Below, one piece after another: positions 12,301 through 24,660 of a stretch of 64,000 nucleotides of DNA (positions within the stretch are counted from its first letter, which is position 1; each line of letters starts with the position of its first letter). The DNA comes from Augochlora pura (lineage: Eukaryota > Arthropoda > Insecta > Hymenoptera > Halictidae): the NCBI RefSeq assembly GCF_028453695.1, contig NC_135773.1, positions 10,168,001 through 10,232,000 on the forward strand, written 5' to 3'. The notes beneath the pieces were generated by a model. That model made no database searches. It was not told the DNA's origin and saw nothing but the letters and a program-made list of their open reading frames with translations. The position numbers and the translations under genes are program-made.

Positions 12301-13660
12301 GTCGAGTCTCCTGGTGTGGTCGTACAGTTTGAATAATTGCCGGCCACTTCCGAGAGTAATATAAGTACGGCGTAGCCGTGTGTCGGTTTAACGCGCTTAT
12401 TAATATTCATGCGGCCAGATACACGTTTCTTGTCTCCGTATGGCGTTCACCTTTTCGATATGTTTCCGGATTTTTCGCGCGCGATCGCCGTGTCCCAGTC
12501 GCCGACTGTTCCGATATTCCGGTTCCACCGAAAAATAAAACCCACTAAGGCAGCTTTCGGATTTATCGCTGTTCTGTTAAGAGCTTAGTACAGCGACCTC
12601 GATAATACATCGATCCGATTGATTGGAGGGATCTGGTTTGGCTGGATGAATGGAAAATTCGGGCAAACAAGATGTCGATGCCAATTTCGACCGTTTCGTA
12701 ATTTATTAAATTCACTATCGTTTTAAAATTTGGTGTCGCCGACCGTAGTCACTGTCCCGAACAGATTAATCGATAGCGTGGTCTAGTGATGCGTATCTGA
12801 CTTTTCTATTGTCTGTTGTTTCTCTTCGAAATAATTTAAAAAATATGATAAGAAGCAGGAACTTTTCCGTGAATCATTATAATCTTAACTTTATGGATAG
12901 TAAGGACAATGTATATATTACAATACGAGCTGTAATACATAATATATTGTAGGTACCTAATATATTATCTCAGTATTTTAATATTTATTCGTACGTCTTC
13001 GGACAAATGAAAAATTTGCATCAATACTTCTCTGCGTTCACGCCTCGCGCTGGATCTAACATTGTTGCAATGCGACATATTTTGGATGAATTCCTTGTAC
13101 AGCCGTCAATACATTATTAACGACCGGGTGTAAAATACAATTCGGGGTCTCGAATTTCATTTGTTCCTGATTACTCGATAATCACATTCCGGCACACGGT
13201 TAACTAACGAAATTACGCGGCGCCTATAAATTATCCGCAAACACCGGGTTCGTTGGTACTTCTGTTTGCGTTCGCGCTATAAACGGCGCCAGAACGGTAT
13301 TTCCGTTTCGCTGTATAATTAGTAGCCCCGGTGTAATTATTCGACTACCGCGTGACCGGAGGCGAGGATCGTCACCGGTACAATTGGGAATCGTGTACAA
13401 ACACCGTGGTTATTTGTTGCTACACGATAAACTTCGAATATTGTAATTTTCGAAATGCCGAGCCCGCGACAAGGAACTTCGTGTGAGAAGAAACACCGTG
13501 AATTAAAATTGCTTGCCTACTACTCGCGCGTCTGTTCACGACAGTCTGATTCTACTTACCGTCGACGATGGCTAGACTACGGACTTTCATGCGAATATAA
13601 ACTTCCACGTCTTTGCTATCTTCGAAACTTGTTTTTCCTCTTTCCGGCATTACTCTGTTT
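9301..13660. other. Long gene-free AT-rich stretch with a GC-richer part at 10.8-11.7 kb
   Basis: No exon, RNA gene or complete transposon was recognised. A solo end of the AGACTGCGG MITE family lies at about 10561-10585 (ATTGTGGATTTTATGCAG). The 10.8-11.7 kb portion is GC-richer and contains short open frames of under 70 codons without recognisable content. Confidence 0.45.
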
Positions 13661-13666
13661 TTAATC

Positions 13667-13863
13667 ATTAGATTGCAGATTTCATGCATTTACGATAGAA
13701 CTGATCGAATACCAAAAACAACAAAAACATTTAAACATGAGAATAATGTCGTAGTATTTCGAATTCAGTAGCGTAATTACAGAAAAAGGAAATATCTACG
13801 TAGTTTTTTAACTTGTAATTAATGCGAAAGATTTTGATTTTGCATAAAAATCGACAGTCTAGC
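13667..13863. mobile_element. MITE of the AGACTGCGG family
   Basis: The left end ATTAGATTGCAGATTTCATG is answered on the opposite strand by the right end, where TGCATAAAAATCGACAGTCT occupies 13841-13860. It is about 197 bp and non-coding. It is one of at least five paired copies in the window (see 20313, 22958, 52783, 61955). Confidence 0.6.
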
Positions 13864-15149
13864 AATCGAATTGTATGTTATAGTTTTCTTTTTCGAATTG
13901 AGTAATTTGAGGTGTTGAAATCGTTTAAATGGTTTGGTTCGGTTATCATTCCATGATAATACCTTCATTTGAATTTTATGAATTTTGTTGGAGCATAAAA
14001 CTATACAATGTGTTTTGAGAAAGTTTCCTGAAAGTTCTAAGTTAACTCGTATAAAAGTCGCAGAGTTTAGAAATTGTCGAAGCATGTTTCAGAAATAACG
14101 GCACTTATGTACTCGGAATACTCTAGATGCATTTGAAAAACAATGGGATCAATTTACGTCAAACTTGTAACAGATAATAATATGGGAGACATTTTAATTT
14201 CTACCTTATACATGGTTCTTAATATAGATATAGTATAGTAGATAGATATAGTAGTTCTCAACTGTTACCATTTCACTTGATACTAATTTCTTAAGAATTC
14301 CGTACGATAATGATCTTGGTGCTACTGCCAGGCCAGCTTGGTGTGGCAATAGTCATTGCTAAACAATGTTGAGAAAACGGCTTTCGAGACTTGGCACGTG
14401 TGTCGTATGAGTTTGACTATTTTCAGATTATCCTGCAAAATAGCAAGGAAAATATAGAACGTATAGAACATAATCTGCGAATTATCTATCGAGCATATTT
14501 TTACAAATTAATATACTTGAATTACTGGGATCTTCCGAAACATCATCAGTTTCATTATTTGTACTCCCCTGAGTATCGGTTTCCAGGTAATCCTCTTCGT
14601 TACTTTCCAAATGGATGTTATCGTCTTTCTCATCATTCGGCTCGAGTAATGTTTGGAACTTTTTAAGCAGCTTATATAATTTCATCTAAAGAGCGAGATA
14701 AAGGCAGACCCGCAACAAGGGCAAAGATATAAAGAAGTAAAAAGGTATGCCATAACTGTTCAGCCAAGTTTATGTGTCGTCAGTTTAAAAGATTCCAAGA
14801 CCAACAAACAATTTCATTCAAAATGAGATAGTAATGTTAACGTCTCAATAATAAACCCGAAATGCATAAGAGACTTTAAAAGACTCTAGAGAAGTTTGTG
14901 AAATTGTATTGTTACTTGAGCTTTCGATGTTCTGACGACGAAGTGTTTATATTAATAACAAAGTACACTATAATTTCATTATTAAAAAATTTGCACTTCG
15001 ACAGTCGCGTTACCCATATATAGGTGACAAGATAATTTAAAATATAATTCTTAAAAATTAATTTTTGCGCCAATCCATTCTAATTCCTTAATCGTTGAAA
15101 ATGTAATTGATGTCATATTATTTCGCTTTGAACGTTTTATTTAATTGAA

Positions 15150-15231
15150 TAAAATACTTTGATTTCACAAAATTTCTGAGGTTTTTGGTGTAGCCGTTGA
15201 AGTATTAAGCATGTTGGGGTTAAAGGGTTAA
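15150..15231 (-). repeat. Solo terminus of a TTAA element
   Basis: Reading on the minus strand from 15231 gives TTAACCCTTTAACCCCAACA, the same TTAACCC(T/Y) form as the other TTAA MITEs here. No partner end was found, so this is either a broken copy or one with a diverged left end. Confidence 0.35.
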
Positions 15232-15234
15232 GGA

Positions 15235-15980
15235 TCAATCCGGTAGGCGCCAGTCACGTAAGGGCGCCTCGCGTTCGTGTACCTCGCGGTTTGGTACGTA
15301 CCTGGCGCGCGGGTACGACGGGCGAGGAGGAGGCGGCGGCCGGGCAGAGCGCGCGGATATTAACGCGAGGAAATATTCCGTGCACCGGCAAAAAGTGACG
15401 CGGTATTCCATTATCCTCGTCGGCACGATGCAAAACCGGTCGAAATGATTGGATTTTTATCTTCCATCTCGCTCGCTACCCGCTTCCTCCGTCTCCGTCG
15501 GCCGCGTACCCCTGCCTGCCCGTTTCTTTCTCGCTTCCTCGAAGCGACGAGGAGCGCTTCGCGCCTCTCCGCTCCGCTCCGCAACGCTCCGCGCCGCGCC
15601 GGATCGGGCCGAGTGTACATACAGCATACAGCCGGAGAAAGGGAGAAACGGCGGGAGATAGCGAGAGAGACGCGAGACGCGCACACACGGCCGCGAATCG
15701 CGCGTGGAGACGCATGTGCGTGAGCGAGTGTGCGCGTGTTACCGTGTGACTCATCCAGGTACATTGCACCCGGTACGTGTCCGGTACAAGCACGAGAGTC
15801 CGAGCACTCGCCGAGGCAACCGCGTCTAATATTTTCCGATTTTTCATCGCGGCATTGTGGTTTTCCATTCACCGTTGTTCATCCAACGATCATCGCCCCG
15901 CGATCTGTGATCCGCTCGGTTCCGCCCGCGAATTCGCGCCTGCGAACGTTTCATCTGGTTCGCGGACGGGACCTCGCACG
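15235..15980. other. GC/CpG-rich island with low-complexity stretches
   Basis: This is a sharp rise in G+C and CpG relative to the flanks. Multiple overlapping open frames occur on both strands (up to about 150 codons), rich in Arg, Ser, Pro and Ala as expected from base composition. No conserved motif was seen. It could be an alternative promoter or a transcribed non-coding region. Confidence 0.4.
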
Positions 15981-16228
15981 GTGCTTATTCTCTATGCGAC
16001 GAAAATCAACAAACTAACCTGTCAGCAGGTAGAAACTTTTCAGGCCTGTTTACGGAAGCTAGATGGTATTGGAACGAGCACGAACGCATCGACTGCTAGG
16101 TTGGCCAAAGTATAGTATGGTTGATATTATACTTCGCTCAGATTTAGGAAGTATGTGTCGCGATATACTTTCGATAGAAGGTTATGGCACACACGAGTAT
16201 CGGATTAGCAATTATTTTAGTACCAAAT

Positions 16229-16457
16229 CAGGCGTCGGTAAACCTTTTTCGACTGTCGGTCAAAATTATTAAAAATGTGACGATTATGAAGATATTTCGA
16301 GTCAGTGGTATATTCACTTTAGAACATTCTTTAGTGAATTATGAGATACATTTTATTTAGATAATAATTATATTGTGCTTTTCAACTTTAAATGTAGGAA
16401 TTCGAAATTATAATTATTATAGAAACGAATATAATTGTCATAGATTGCCGACGCCTG
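16229..16457. repeat. Inverted repeat around CAGGCGTCGG
   Basis: CAGGCGTCGGTA at 16229-16240 is matched by its inverse around TTGCCGACGCCTG at 16445-16457. The arms are about 12 bp with about 200 bp of AT-rich sequence between them, compatible with a small decayed transposon. Confidence 0.35.
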
Positions 16458-16619
16458 TACTAGCGTTCAGAAGAAGTAGATTCGGTACGATGTGATCAGA
16501 CACGTCTTACTTTCAAACTCGATTTCCTGAAGAAGATTTGAATTAAAAAATATTATCTATTTTCTTGTCCTACTTTTACATATACAATTATTGCGTAGTT
16601 GATTGTACTGATTTCCGAG

Positions 16620-18150
16620 ACGCCCTGTATGTACTGATTATGAAACAGCATGAAATTAAGGTTTTTCATGGATCCTGCGATTATGAGATAAGGGAATTTG
16701 GTTAAATCAGTTGAAAATTGTCATTTTGTGTTCGAAAGTGTGGATCAAAATGTTTCTCGTTCTTTATTAAATAGGTGGCATTACTTTAAATATATTTTTC
16801 TCAATCAAAGAATTCATTTATATTTGCACATTGAAAATTCGTAATTTCTTTATGTGCACGTTGTAGAACACGGTTGCATTTAAAAAACTTTCGTTGAATA
16901 CAATGTATTTCATTAGGCATTTTATCTACCTCACTCTCGCTACCCACGTGCTTTAATACGTTAGGCGTCATGGACTTAAGACTGCTAAATTAGTAATTAA
17001 AATGTTTTAAGGCTATGAAAATAGAACAAATGTATCTGGGTAGCACTTTTATTAATATTAACGTATACAATATAATACGGCGATGTCAAAAAAGTTAATT
17101 TATTGATAACGAAGGATAATTTGAGATCTGTAAAATGCAAATGCTGCAATAGATTGTCTTACATCGCTTTTGTTTTAAATGGCTCATGTATACATATTAC
17201 AAAACATACATATATATCTATTAAGTTTCTAACGGTGTTTTTAATAACATGTACACGATATTCGATAAGAGCATCTTTTGATATGAGATCAGACATTTGA
17301 CAGAGAAGTACGTCTAAATCGCAATTGGTTAATTGTACAACCATATTAAAGTCCATAATAACCTGATTATGATCGTCTTTTCCTTTCTTAAAGAAAGTTG
17401 TGTTTTTGTTGAATCGAATCGAATTTCTCTTATTTAAATAAAACAAGCGGAAAGAAATGAATAACATCTTTGCTCGAAGTCTTCGTTTTCAAGAAAAACA
17501 AGTTTGCAAATCTGACTAATGTGCGTGCTATCGCATAGGAATCGGCTGGCGCGTCTGTTTATGACATACCGGTTCTACTTGCAAGTACAAGGCACACGAA
17601 TCTGATGGACTTTCGAACTCACTTTTATGTCAGAGATACCTGTATTCGTGTATTAAATTGACACTTTCATTTTATTCATTGTATGCTCAGCATTTTGAAT
17701 TTGTCACTTCTGAAGTATTCGTTCAGATGTCCATGTAAAAATGACTTCGAGTCTATAATTATGCACACATAAATTAACAAGATTTAAAATAGACATTTTT
17801 CACATCTCGTTTGAGATGAACAAATTAAGAAACGAGCGTTTTTGTTAATGCTATCTTGTCACTGCAAGTAATTACAAAATTGAAAGAAAGTATTTCAGTT
17901 GATGTATCGTATATTACTCCCTTCAGCATTTTAAATGAATTCAATTCATTTGGTCGAGTTTTAAATGAAGTTCTCTTGTTTTGAGATGTGCTCGAATACT
18001 TTTTGTTGGGGGTAGATATCTCGAGTCTCTGTAACGAATGATCGTCGTGCCCTTATATCCATGCCGTAGATTTCGGGGGTCCCGAGTGAACGAGACGGAT
18101 GACTCTCGCGTTGCAGTCCCGAAACTTCTAACTTGGCCCGTCCGCTTCCT
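16620..18150. other. Gene-free AT-rich stretch
   Basis: No recognisable exon or repeat end, apart from a CGCCCTGTA motif near 16621-16630 that resembles mariner-type termini. A 102-codon frame on the minus strand (17159-17467) has no recognisable similarity. Confidence 0.4.
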
Positions 18151-18289
18151 ATCGGCCTTGTCATTTCCTTCGGCCATGAGCAGAGAAAACGAAGCCATCG
18201 AGAGTGGTTGACTCGGCTCGGAGCGTTGGCACGTAGGGAATCGCGTGTGAATTATTAAGAGTCGCCGAGGCGTGTGGTAAATACTCCTC

Positions 18290-18540
18290 GATCCGTCTTT
18301 CTCGCTCCTTGTTCAGCATTTCGTTGCTCCTTAATCGTGTCTCTTTGTCCCTCCTCGCTCCTCCGCGTCCCCTTTCCCGATTCCCCTTCCTCTTCCGCGC
18401 TGTACGCGCCTCTCCGTTTATACGCGTGTCTCTCTCCGCGTCACATCGATGCCGCTTCTCGTCTCTCTCTCCCTCTCCCTCTCTCTTTTCTCTCTCTCTC
18501 TCTCTCTCTCGTTCTCTCTTTCCACCGTTGGTTCTCGCTC
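18290..18540 (+). repeat. Pyrimidine-rich tract with (TC)n microsatellite
   Basis: This strand is dominated by C and T, with uninterrupted CT dinucleotide runs between about 18465 and 18530. Open frames here translate to Ser/Leu repeats or, on the other strand, Arg/Glu repeats, and are composition artefacts. Confidence 0.7.
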
Positions 18541-18644
18541 GAACGTGCACGCGGATTCTCCTCGTTCTCCGTTGCACCTCAAGAGCAATGAACTCTCGGT
18601 AGGGTATATCATCGGTGAAGTGATGCTACCAACGTGCGCGAGCG

Positions 18645-18706
18645 GGCGCGCGCGCGCGCGCGCGTACGGGTGCGTGCGTGCGTGCGTGCGTGCGTGTGTG
18701 CCATGG
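18645..18706. repeat. (CG)n followed by (TGCG)n/(TG)n alternating tract
   Basis: About 20 bases of pure CG alternation (18645-18664) are followed by TGCG repeats (about 18671-18697) and TGTGTG. Long alternating purine-pyrimidine DNA of this kind is prone to the left-handed Z form. It sits within a GC-rich island next to a polypyrimidine tract. Confidence 0.75.
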
Positions 18707-18709
18707 GTA

Positions 18710-20312
18710 CCATCGCACCTTTTTCTCTTCCTTTATTTTTCGCTGCGTGTACGCGTCGAATAAAATGAAATCACGGGATGCACACCCTGGGATCGGTGCA
18801 CGCGAGCGAACCGGGCACGTGCACGCGGTGCACACGACGACCCTAGGCAACCCGGCGCGGCGGATGCATCTCCTGTCGTGAAACGATTGACCTTCCGGGT
18901 ACATTTTAACGAGATAGGCCGCGCGCGGTAATAATAGCCGAGGCTAGGGCTTTCGCGGCCCATAATTGAAAAGGGAGTTTTATTCCTTGCCTCGATATTA
19001 CGCCGGGCGAGCGACGGCAATCTGCTCGCGAGTCGCTAGCTTCTTCCTAGCCCTGCGCACCCCGACCCAGTCCTCGCCGCTTTGTTTTGGATCCGCGGCC
19101 CGCTCGATCCCCGCGAGCCCACGCGAACGGGACGATGAAATATCGTTCCCCGAGTAAATTGACTCCAGCAGCCGCGAGAAAGCTTCTGGTTTCTCAAGCC
19201 GTTTTTGTCGATTACACCTCGCTCCGATGCTGCGTCAGCCGCAGCTGGTTGACGTCCGATCATCTTCGCCCGTACCGCTACAGCTAAAGCATGGCGAGCG
19301 CCTTGTCTTTCATTTTGGTTCAGCATTTTCGTCTAACCCTTCTGCGCTTTAATTACTTGTTAGGCATGATAAGAAGTCTGATTATTGTTGTAGCCGGTAC
19401 ACGCGGCCGACGTTTACTCAACTGGTGCTCTGTAATTCCCACCTGGCTCTTTGAAGACGTCGCTTAACTTTCTAGCTCTTGGCAGCTAACTTGAATTACT
19501 GCTCATTTCTGCTAGGTGTAATAAGTGGACCGCGGTTTTTATACGCGTATGCAAAAAATGGACAGGTGAAACACGAGGCTGTGAAGTCATTAAACGAATT
19601 CGAGGACGTTGTTACAGTAGTTTCGACTTGTCCAAATTACTAAGTAATAAAATATGTGCTAATCTAATGTTCGAGAGATTCAGCGTTAATCGTGAGACGA
19701 GACGTTAAATAGAAATGTCGCTCCCCTTCTAATGATTGTTATAACATGAAGCTAATGCAACGATATCCTTAAATCCTTTTAATGTCTTTACAGTTTCGTA
19801 TTTAAACTATTCTATTTCTCCTTCTTCTTACAAATCCATGAAATTTAGTCTTGTAATTAGAGTGAAGGAATCTTTTGAATAAAGCTTTCTTCATCCAGCA
19901 ATTAACATTTCGAACCAGTTGTTAGAAGATAATTTGATTCATCAGTTAATTCTATTAATTCCATAAATATCTATCGAATAAGTGACACGCGACGAAATTC
20001 GTTGTCTTTTAGAAATGGTTGCAGAAGAAATACGTTGCGAAATTGGGTGTCAGTTTAGAACCGTAAACTTCGAATTGTTCCGGTAAGGAAGTAGTGTATT
20101 CTTGGGATACGAACAAAATGGCTATAATTTCATGCTAAAGTTAGCTGGGAGAATAAATGTTTCCTTGGATAAGGCTTCACTTCCCTCTCATTTACTTTCC
20201 AAACTAATAATCTCCACAATTGTAAACATTGTTTTAGAGTTTCCGATACTTTTCTTCTATAAATAGATGGTTAAAATTGCTTCTGCGGCGCATTCGTAGA
20301 TTATAAGTCGCG
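18710..20312. other. GC-rich island passing into AT-rich DNA, no gene recognised
   Basis: The 18.7-19.3 kb part is CpG-rich with short Arg/Ser-rich frames on both strands. From 19.3 kb the sequence becomes AT-rich. There is no conserved exon or RNA gene. Confidence 0.4.
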
Positions 20313-20502
20313 ATTAGACTGCGGATTTTTATGCAAAATGTTCTGCAACTTTTGTAAGACACGAGAGCCAATTAGCGACACCTTCATTTTTTAAATAATT
20401 CTTTTTAATAAATTAGCGATGCACTGACATTTCTTGATTCTTGCAATATTCTTATTGTTTTAAATTGCATCAAATAAATGCATAAAATCCGCAGTATAGT
20501 CC
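20313..20502. mobile_element. MITE of the AGACTGCGG family (best preserved copy)
   Basis: The left end AGACTGCGGATTTTTATGCA (20317-20336) is matched by the right end, ATGCATAAAATCCGCAGTAT from 20478, in inverse orientation. The interior is about 145 bp, AT-rich and non-coding. Confidence 0.7.
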
Positions 20503-21129
20503 GTACAGACACGATGCTGTACGTATCATTCTACCACACCTCTATGCTCCGCTGTCAATGTTTTCCGAGGGCAAATGGTAAGAGCAAATGCTGTTTTTAT
20601 CTAGCGCATCTGCTTCCGCGTGATTTCATCGGATTCTAGGTAACATTCTTCTCCCACCGATCGCTGACATTATCGTTAGACGATAAGCAGATGTAACGTG
20701 CATCGGATAAACAAGTTCGTCCAGTTGATCAGTATGCAAATTCGAAGTAATTGTTTTCCCGGCGGGTTCGCGGCGCCGAGAAACGTGTAACCATCGAAAG
20801 CTATCGACCGTTTCAAATTCAAACGAGACCCGATAATTCTTTGTCACGTACGAGGCCTAACTAGCGACGATGCTGATGGTGTCGCGAATAGCAGCAGCGA
20901 ACTGTTTAGGGGAGGCGGCGGTTAGCAGCGTAGCGCCATTGAACTGTCTACTATTTAGTACGGACTGGTCATGCAACGGTAAAATTAAGGGAAATTGATT
21001 AGGATCGGCCGCTTCGAGTATATCTGATCGAACTTGTACACTTCGACTTCCTGATACGGTGCTTGAACGCTTTAATGCGAGTGATCCTATTCGTTGCATA
21101 GTACGGCAGCGTTGAAATACTTTGGACAA

Positions 21130-21780
21130 AAACCGAAATATTCTCTGAAATGTTAATAGCGCATTCGCGGAATGTAATTATTATTAATTAGAATTAAAAA
21201 ATTTCTTTTTTTTAACTACTCGCCGCTTCCCGACTTGGTATTTCCTGTTTCGCTACTCCCAGATTCACCGTAATCATTATACTGATTTGCAAATCATTAA
21301 AAATTTGTAATCGAATTGTTACAGAAAAATATAATGGTGCGAATAATTATAGACTCAAAATAACTGTCAAATTTCTAAATTATATATTTCTCTATTGTCT
21401 TACATTCATTTACCTAGAATATAATAAAACAATATTGATCACAATGAAACTTATTCTATTATGCTTCGTTGCTTAAACTTCGAAACAAAGTCTTCGGTTA
21501 ACTTAAAAGAAAAAGAAGAGGTTGAAACCTTTTTAACAGTTTAGTATATCGAAACTATAAATTGCGCGCATTAAATGTTTTTAGTAACAGTCTTTTCAAC
21601 GTGCACAGCTATCATCGCAAGTAGAAACAGACAATGGTAGACGGACAAACGATCTACTATTTCATGGTAAACGTTTCGATGATGCTAGACTAGTTGAACA
21701 GATAATCGAATTATAATTATTTCACCGCGTTAGACTATTACAAAATATAAAAAGAATATCGTTATAAAAAATTTGCAGAT
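21130..21780. other. Gene-free AT-rich stretch
   Basis: No recognisable feature. Confidence 0.4.
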
Positions 21781-22264
21781 TCTCTAAATTTTCTTCCGCG
21801 CGGACGGAAGTGCTCGACAATCGCACGAATTTCGAAATCGTCCAAATTCTGACGAAAAAGTGGAACTCCAATACTCAGACCTGATCTCCCCGAAAATCGT
21901 GACTCCCTCGAAGTCGTTCGAACACCTCGTATCCATTATCGAATGGACAAACGTCTCTCTGTACGAGGTGATTTCGCGTTGCCGACGAAACTCGTTGAAA
22001 CAATCACGTCGCGTCGGGCCGATCACGCGTGTGCATTCCCCGCCGGAGTGTGCGTGCACGAACGCACGTTACATCACACACATTACGTGTCCCCCGTATG
22101 CATATACGCGGCCGACAACGCGTTAAATGCGCGTCGGCAGTGATTATTTCCTTTCTTGCTTGTAGCTCGGTCTGTCGTACACTTGTTTTTTGCGCTTACC
22201 CCACGTCACACATAGTAGTTGTCCAGGTTCGACCGGCTGCCCCGCGATTCTTCGCGCATGTGTG

Positions 22265-22400
22265 CAGAGAAAGAGGAGGAGAGAGAGAGAGAGAGAGCGA
22301 AAGAGGGCAAGTGGATGACAGAAGAGAAAGAGAAAAAAACGAGCGCGAAAGCTGAAGGAGGCAGAGAAAAGGAAAGGGGGAAAGAGAGAGAGAAATGCAC
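22265..22400 (+). repeat. Purine-rich tract with (GA)n
   Basis: About 135 bases are nearly all purine on this strand, with a GA dinucleotide run at about 22279-22298. It lies within a GC-rich island (21.8-22.6 kb). Confidence 0.7.
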
Positions 22401-22515
22401 GTGCATAGGTCCACCGTGAGCTAATGCTAATAATATTCACTTCCTGCAACTCGGTTATATTAAATCACTGCTACCGCCGCTCCCGCTTTTCTGCGTTATT
22501 ACCGTTTTCTTCCGA

Positions 22516-22541
22516 GCATTACCATTACCATTACCATTATC
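22516..22541 (+). repeat. Short (ATTACC)n tandem repeat
   Basis: Three to four copies of a 6-bp unit ATTACC. The unit is unlike the insect telomeric TTAGG repeat. Confidence 0.6.
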
Positions 22542-22957
22542 CGCCGACCAGCCGAAGCGCGCGCGCAATAGCACGCGTTCGCTTCATTGAGCGAAAAGGC
22601 AAAAGAATCTGCGTATCTTCTCTGTCGATTCTGTTTTGACGCTCACGCACGACGCTGGTTATTTCGTCTTAAAAGATCAGCCGATCGAAGTGAATGTCAT
22701 CGATTTCCAGGTGTAATTGTACCGCGTTAAAGGCTTGATGTCTTTACACCAATCGTATATTCACTTGTCCATTGTTTAATAGTGCACTTTGCGTGCTTAG
22801 AAACGGATTGCGTTGAATGGAATGTTTACAAGATTCTAATTTATTGTTTCCTGCCATTTATAATGTTCCACGTGAGCAAATATAAGCTTGCATTTTGCTT
22901 CAACCAGCTTCAGCACTTTGTGTTTTAATATTTCTATGATGTTTTGGATCTATTACG

Positions 22958-23183
22958 ATTAGACCATGGGTCTTTATGAAAAGTCTCGTTTTCATACATT
23001 ACAAAAATTCGAGTCAAAATCAAATAGAGAGCTATAAAAACATTACAACAACTTAAATATTTTAATCCATTATTTTCAATCCATTAGAATTATTAAAAGG
23101 GGAAAGATATCTTCATCTAACTTGTATTCCTTAACAATTAATTTAGACCATTTTCTATTTTGCATAAAGATCATCAGTCTAAT
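22958..23183. mobile_element. Diverged MITE of the AGACTGCGG family
   Basis: The left end ATTAGACCATGGGTCTTTAT and the right end TGCATAAAGATCATCAGTCT (23161-23180) are diverged inverse copies of the family terminus. It is about 226 bp and non-coding. Confidence 0.5.
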
Positions 23184-24540
23184 ATTAATTTAACACTAGC
23201 ATCGTCTAGGTCGAGTATATTTCAAAGTATTACTCATTTTTCTTGTCAAAATACATCCAAATGATTCGAATCTATCTAGATTCAATTCTACTTGCAACAT
23301 ACTTAGACCCGTCACTACTCGTGTTAAATTTTTGTTCAAACACATCCAGCTTTCCGCAGAACCGTATATTCTCTTTGCTGCGTTGTTCATCGTCGCGAAA
23401 CGTAGAGCTTACTCGTCAATTCCGTCGCTCGCGCTGCTACAACACAGCAAAAGGTAGCAGCACAATGAAGCTATTTGCAGAAATAATGCGACGTGTTTTC
23501 GTGTTCGGCGAAAACTCGATAGAAACGGCTGGGAGACGGTCCCCGACGAGTCCGGGCGATAATTCTAGTCTCGTTCCGCGGCTGCTTCCCTCGAAAGGGG
23601 ATACCGGTTCGCAGTTCGTGTCTTCTCTTGCAAGTTACACGGATACAGGTTCCGCGCAAACATCGAAACGATTACACGAGTTTATCGGAGTTTTCAACCG
23701 CGGCGCGCGGAACGAAGTTGCTCGGGCGGTCGCGTCGCGTCGCGCCCCGAAACACGAACCTCTTTCCCAAAACGAGCAAACCGAGAACGGATTTTCGATC
23801 TCATCCCATTAGCGTTTCCGGGGGATCCGGTTTCGCATACCGGTCCACCGGCGAGATCCTCAGCGCCGGGAGTCCCGCGCAGATTCGATAACGTCCCTTG
23901 TTCTTTCGACTGCAGCAGACTCGCTCCCGCGTCCTCGCGCGCCGCACTGTGCGTCGATCAATGGACAAAACTTAAAAAATCCGATCCTCGACCGATGAGA
24001 AATTACTTTGCTGGAAGCGAAGAGGAGATATGGTCGACGCACGTACCAGCAGTATTAATTCGGGATTCATTCGTGAACCGGTTGACAAAATTTCGCGATA
24101 TGCAATTGAAATAAACTGGATGCGAACATATTGAAACTCTTGTGCTCGGAGAATTAGCTACCGACAACGCTTCGAATGAAATATAAAATGAAATAACGTT
24201 CGCAATAATTATTCTACGTAATCAAAATTTGAAAAACAGAAACTGTTGATCTCGAAATTTGACGTAATTAGCAGCAGTCTTGTTAAATTTTCTATACAAA
24301 GGATTTAGTTTAATCGATCGTATTTTAAGCGATTATTAATGATACTTGTTCTAGAAAATTTATATTGACACAAATTGGATAGTCAATTAACAACATTTAC
24401 AGTCTGGATCTAATTGGAAATGTGATTTAAATATAAACAATTTTTCACGATTGGAATAAAAAATACAGTTATGCATTTTCAGGACAGATATTTATATTCG
24501 GAACGTGGATAAACTAAAATTGAATACTTTTTATTATAGT

Positions 24541-24560
24541 CATGACTAGACTGCGGATTT
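24541..24560 (+). mobile_element. Left end of an AGACTGCGG MITE cut by a gap
   Basis: The last bases before the gap read CATGACTAGACTGCGGATTT, the family terminus, so the gap begins inside a repeat copy. Confidence 0.6.
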
Positions 24561-24660
24561 NNNNNNNNNNNNNNNNNNNNNNNNNNNNNNNNNNNNNNNN
24601 NNNNNNNNNNNNNNNNNNNNNNNNNNNNNNNNNNNNNNNNNNNNNNNNNNNNNNNNNNNN
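24561..24660. other. Scaffold gap (100 N)
   Basis: Exactly 100 undetermined bases; the true gap size is unknown. Confidence 0.98.

Noticed and set aside
20857..21129. 90-codon minus-strand frame with plausible codon structure
   Set aside because: It starts with TTG, is short, and I could not match it to any family; too weak to call an exon.
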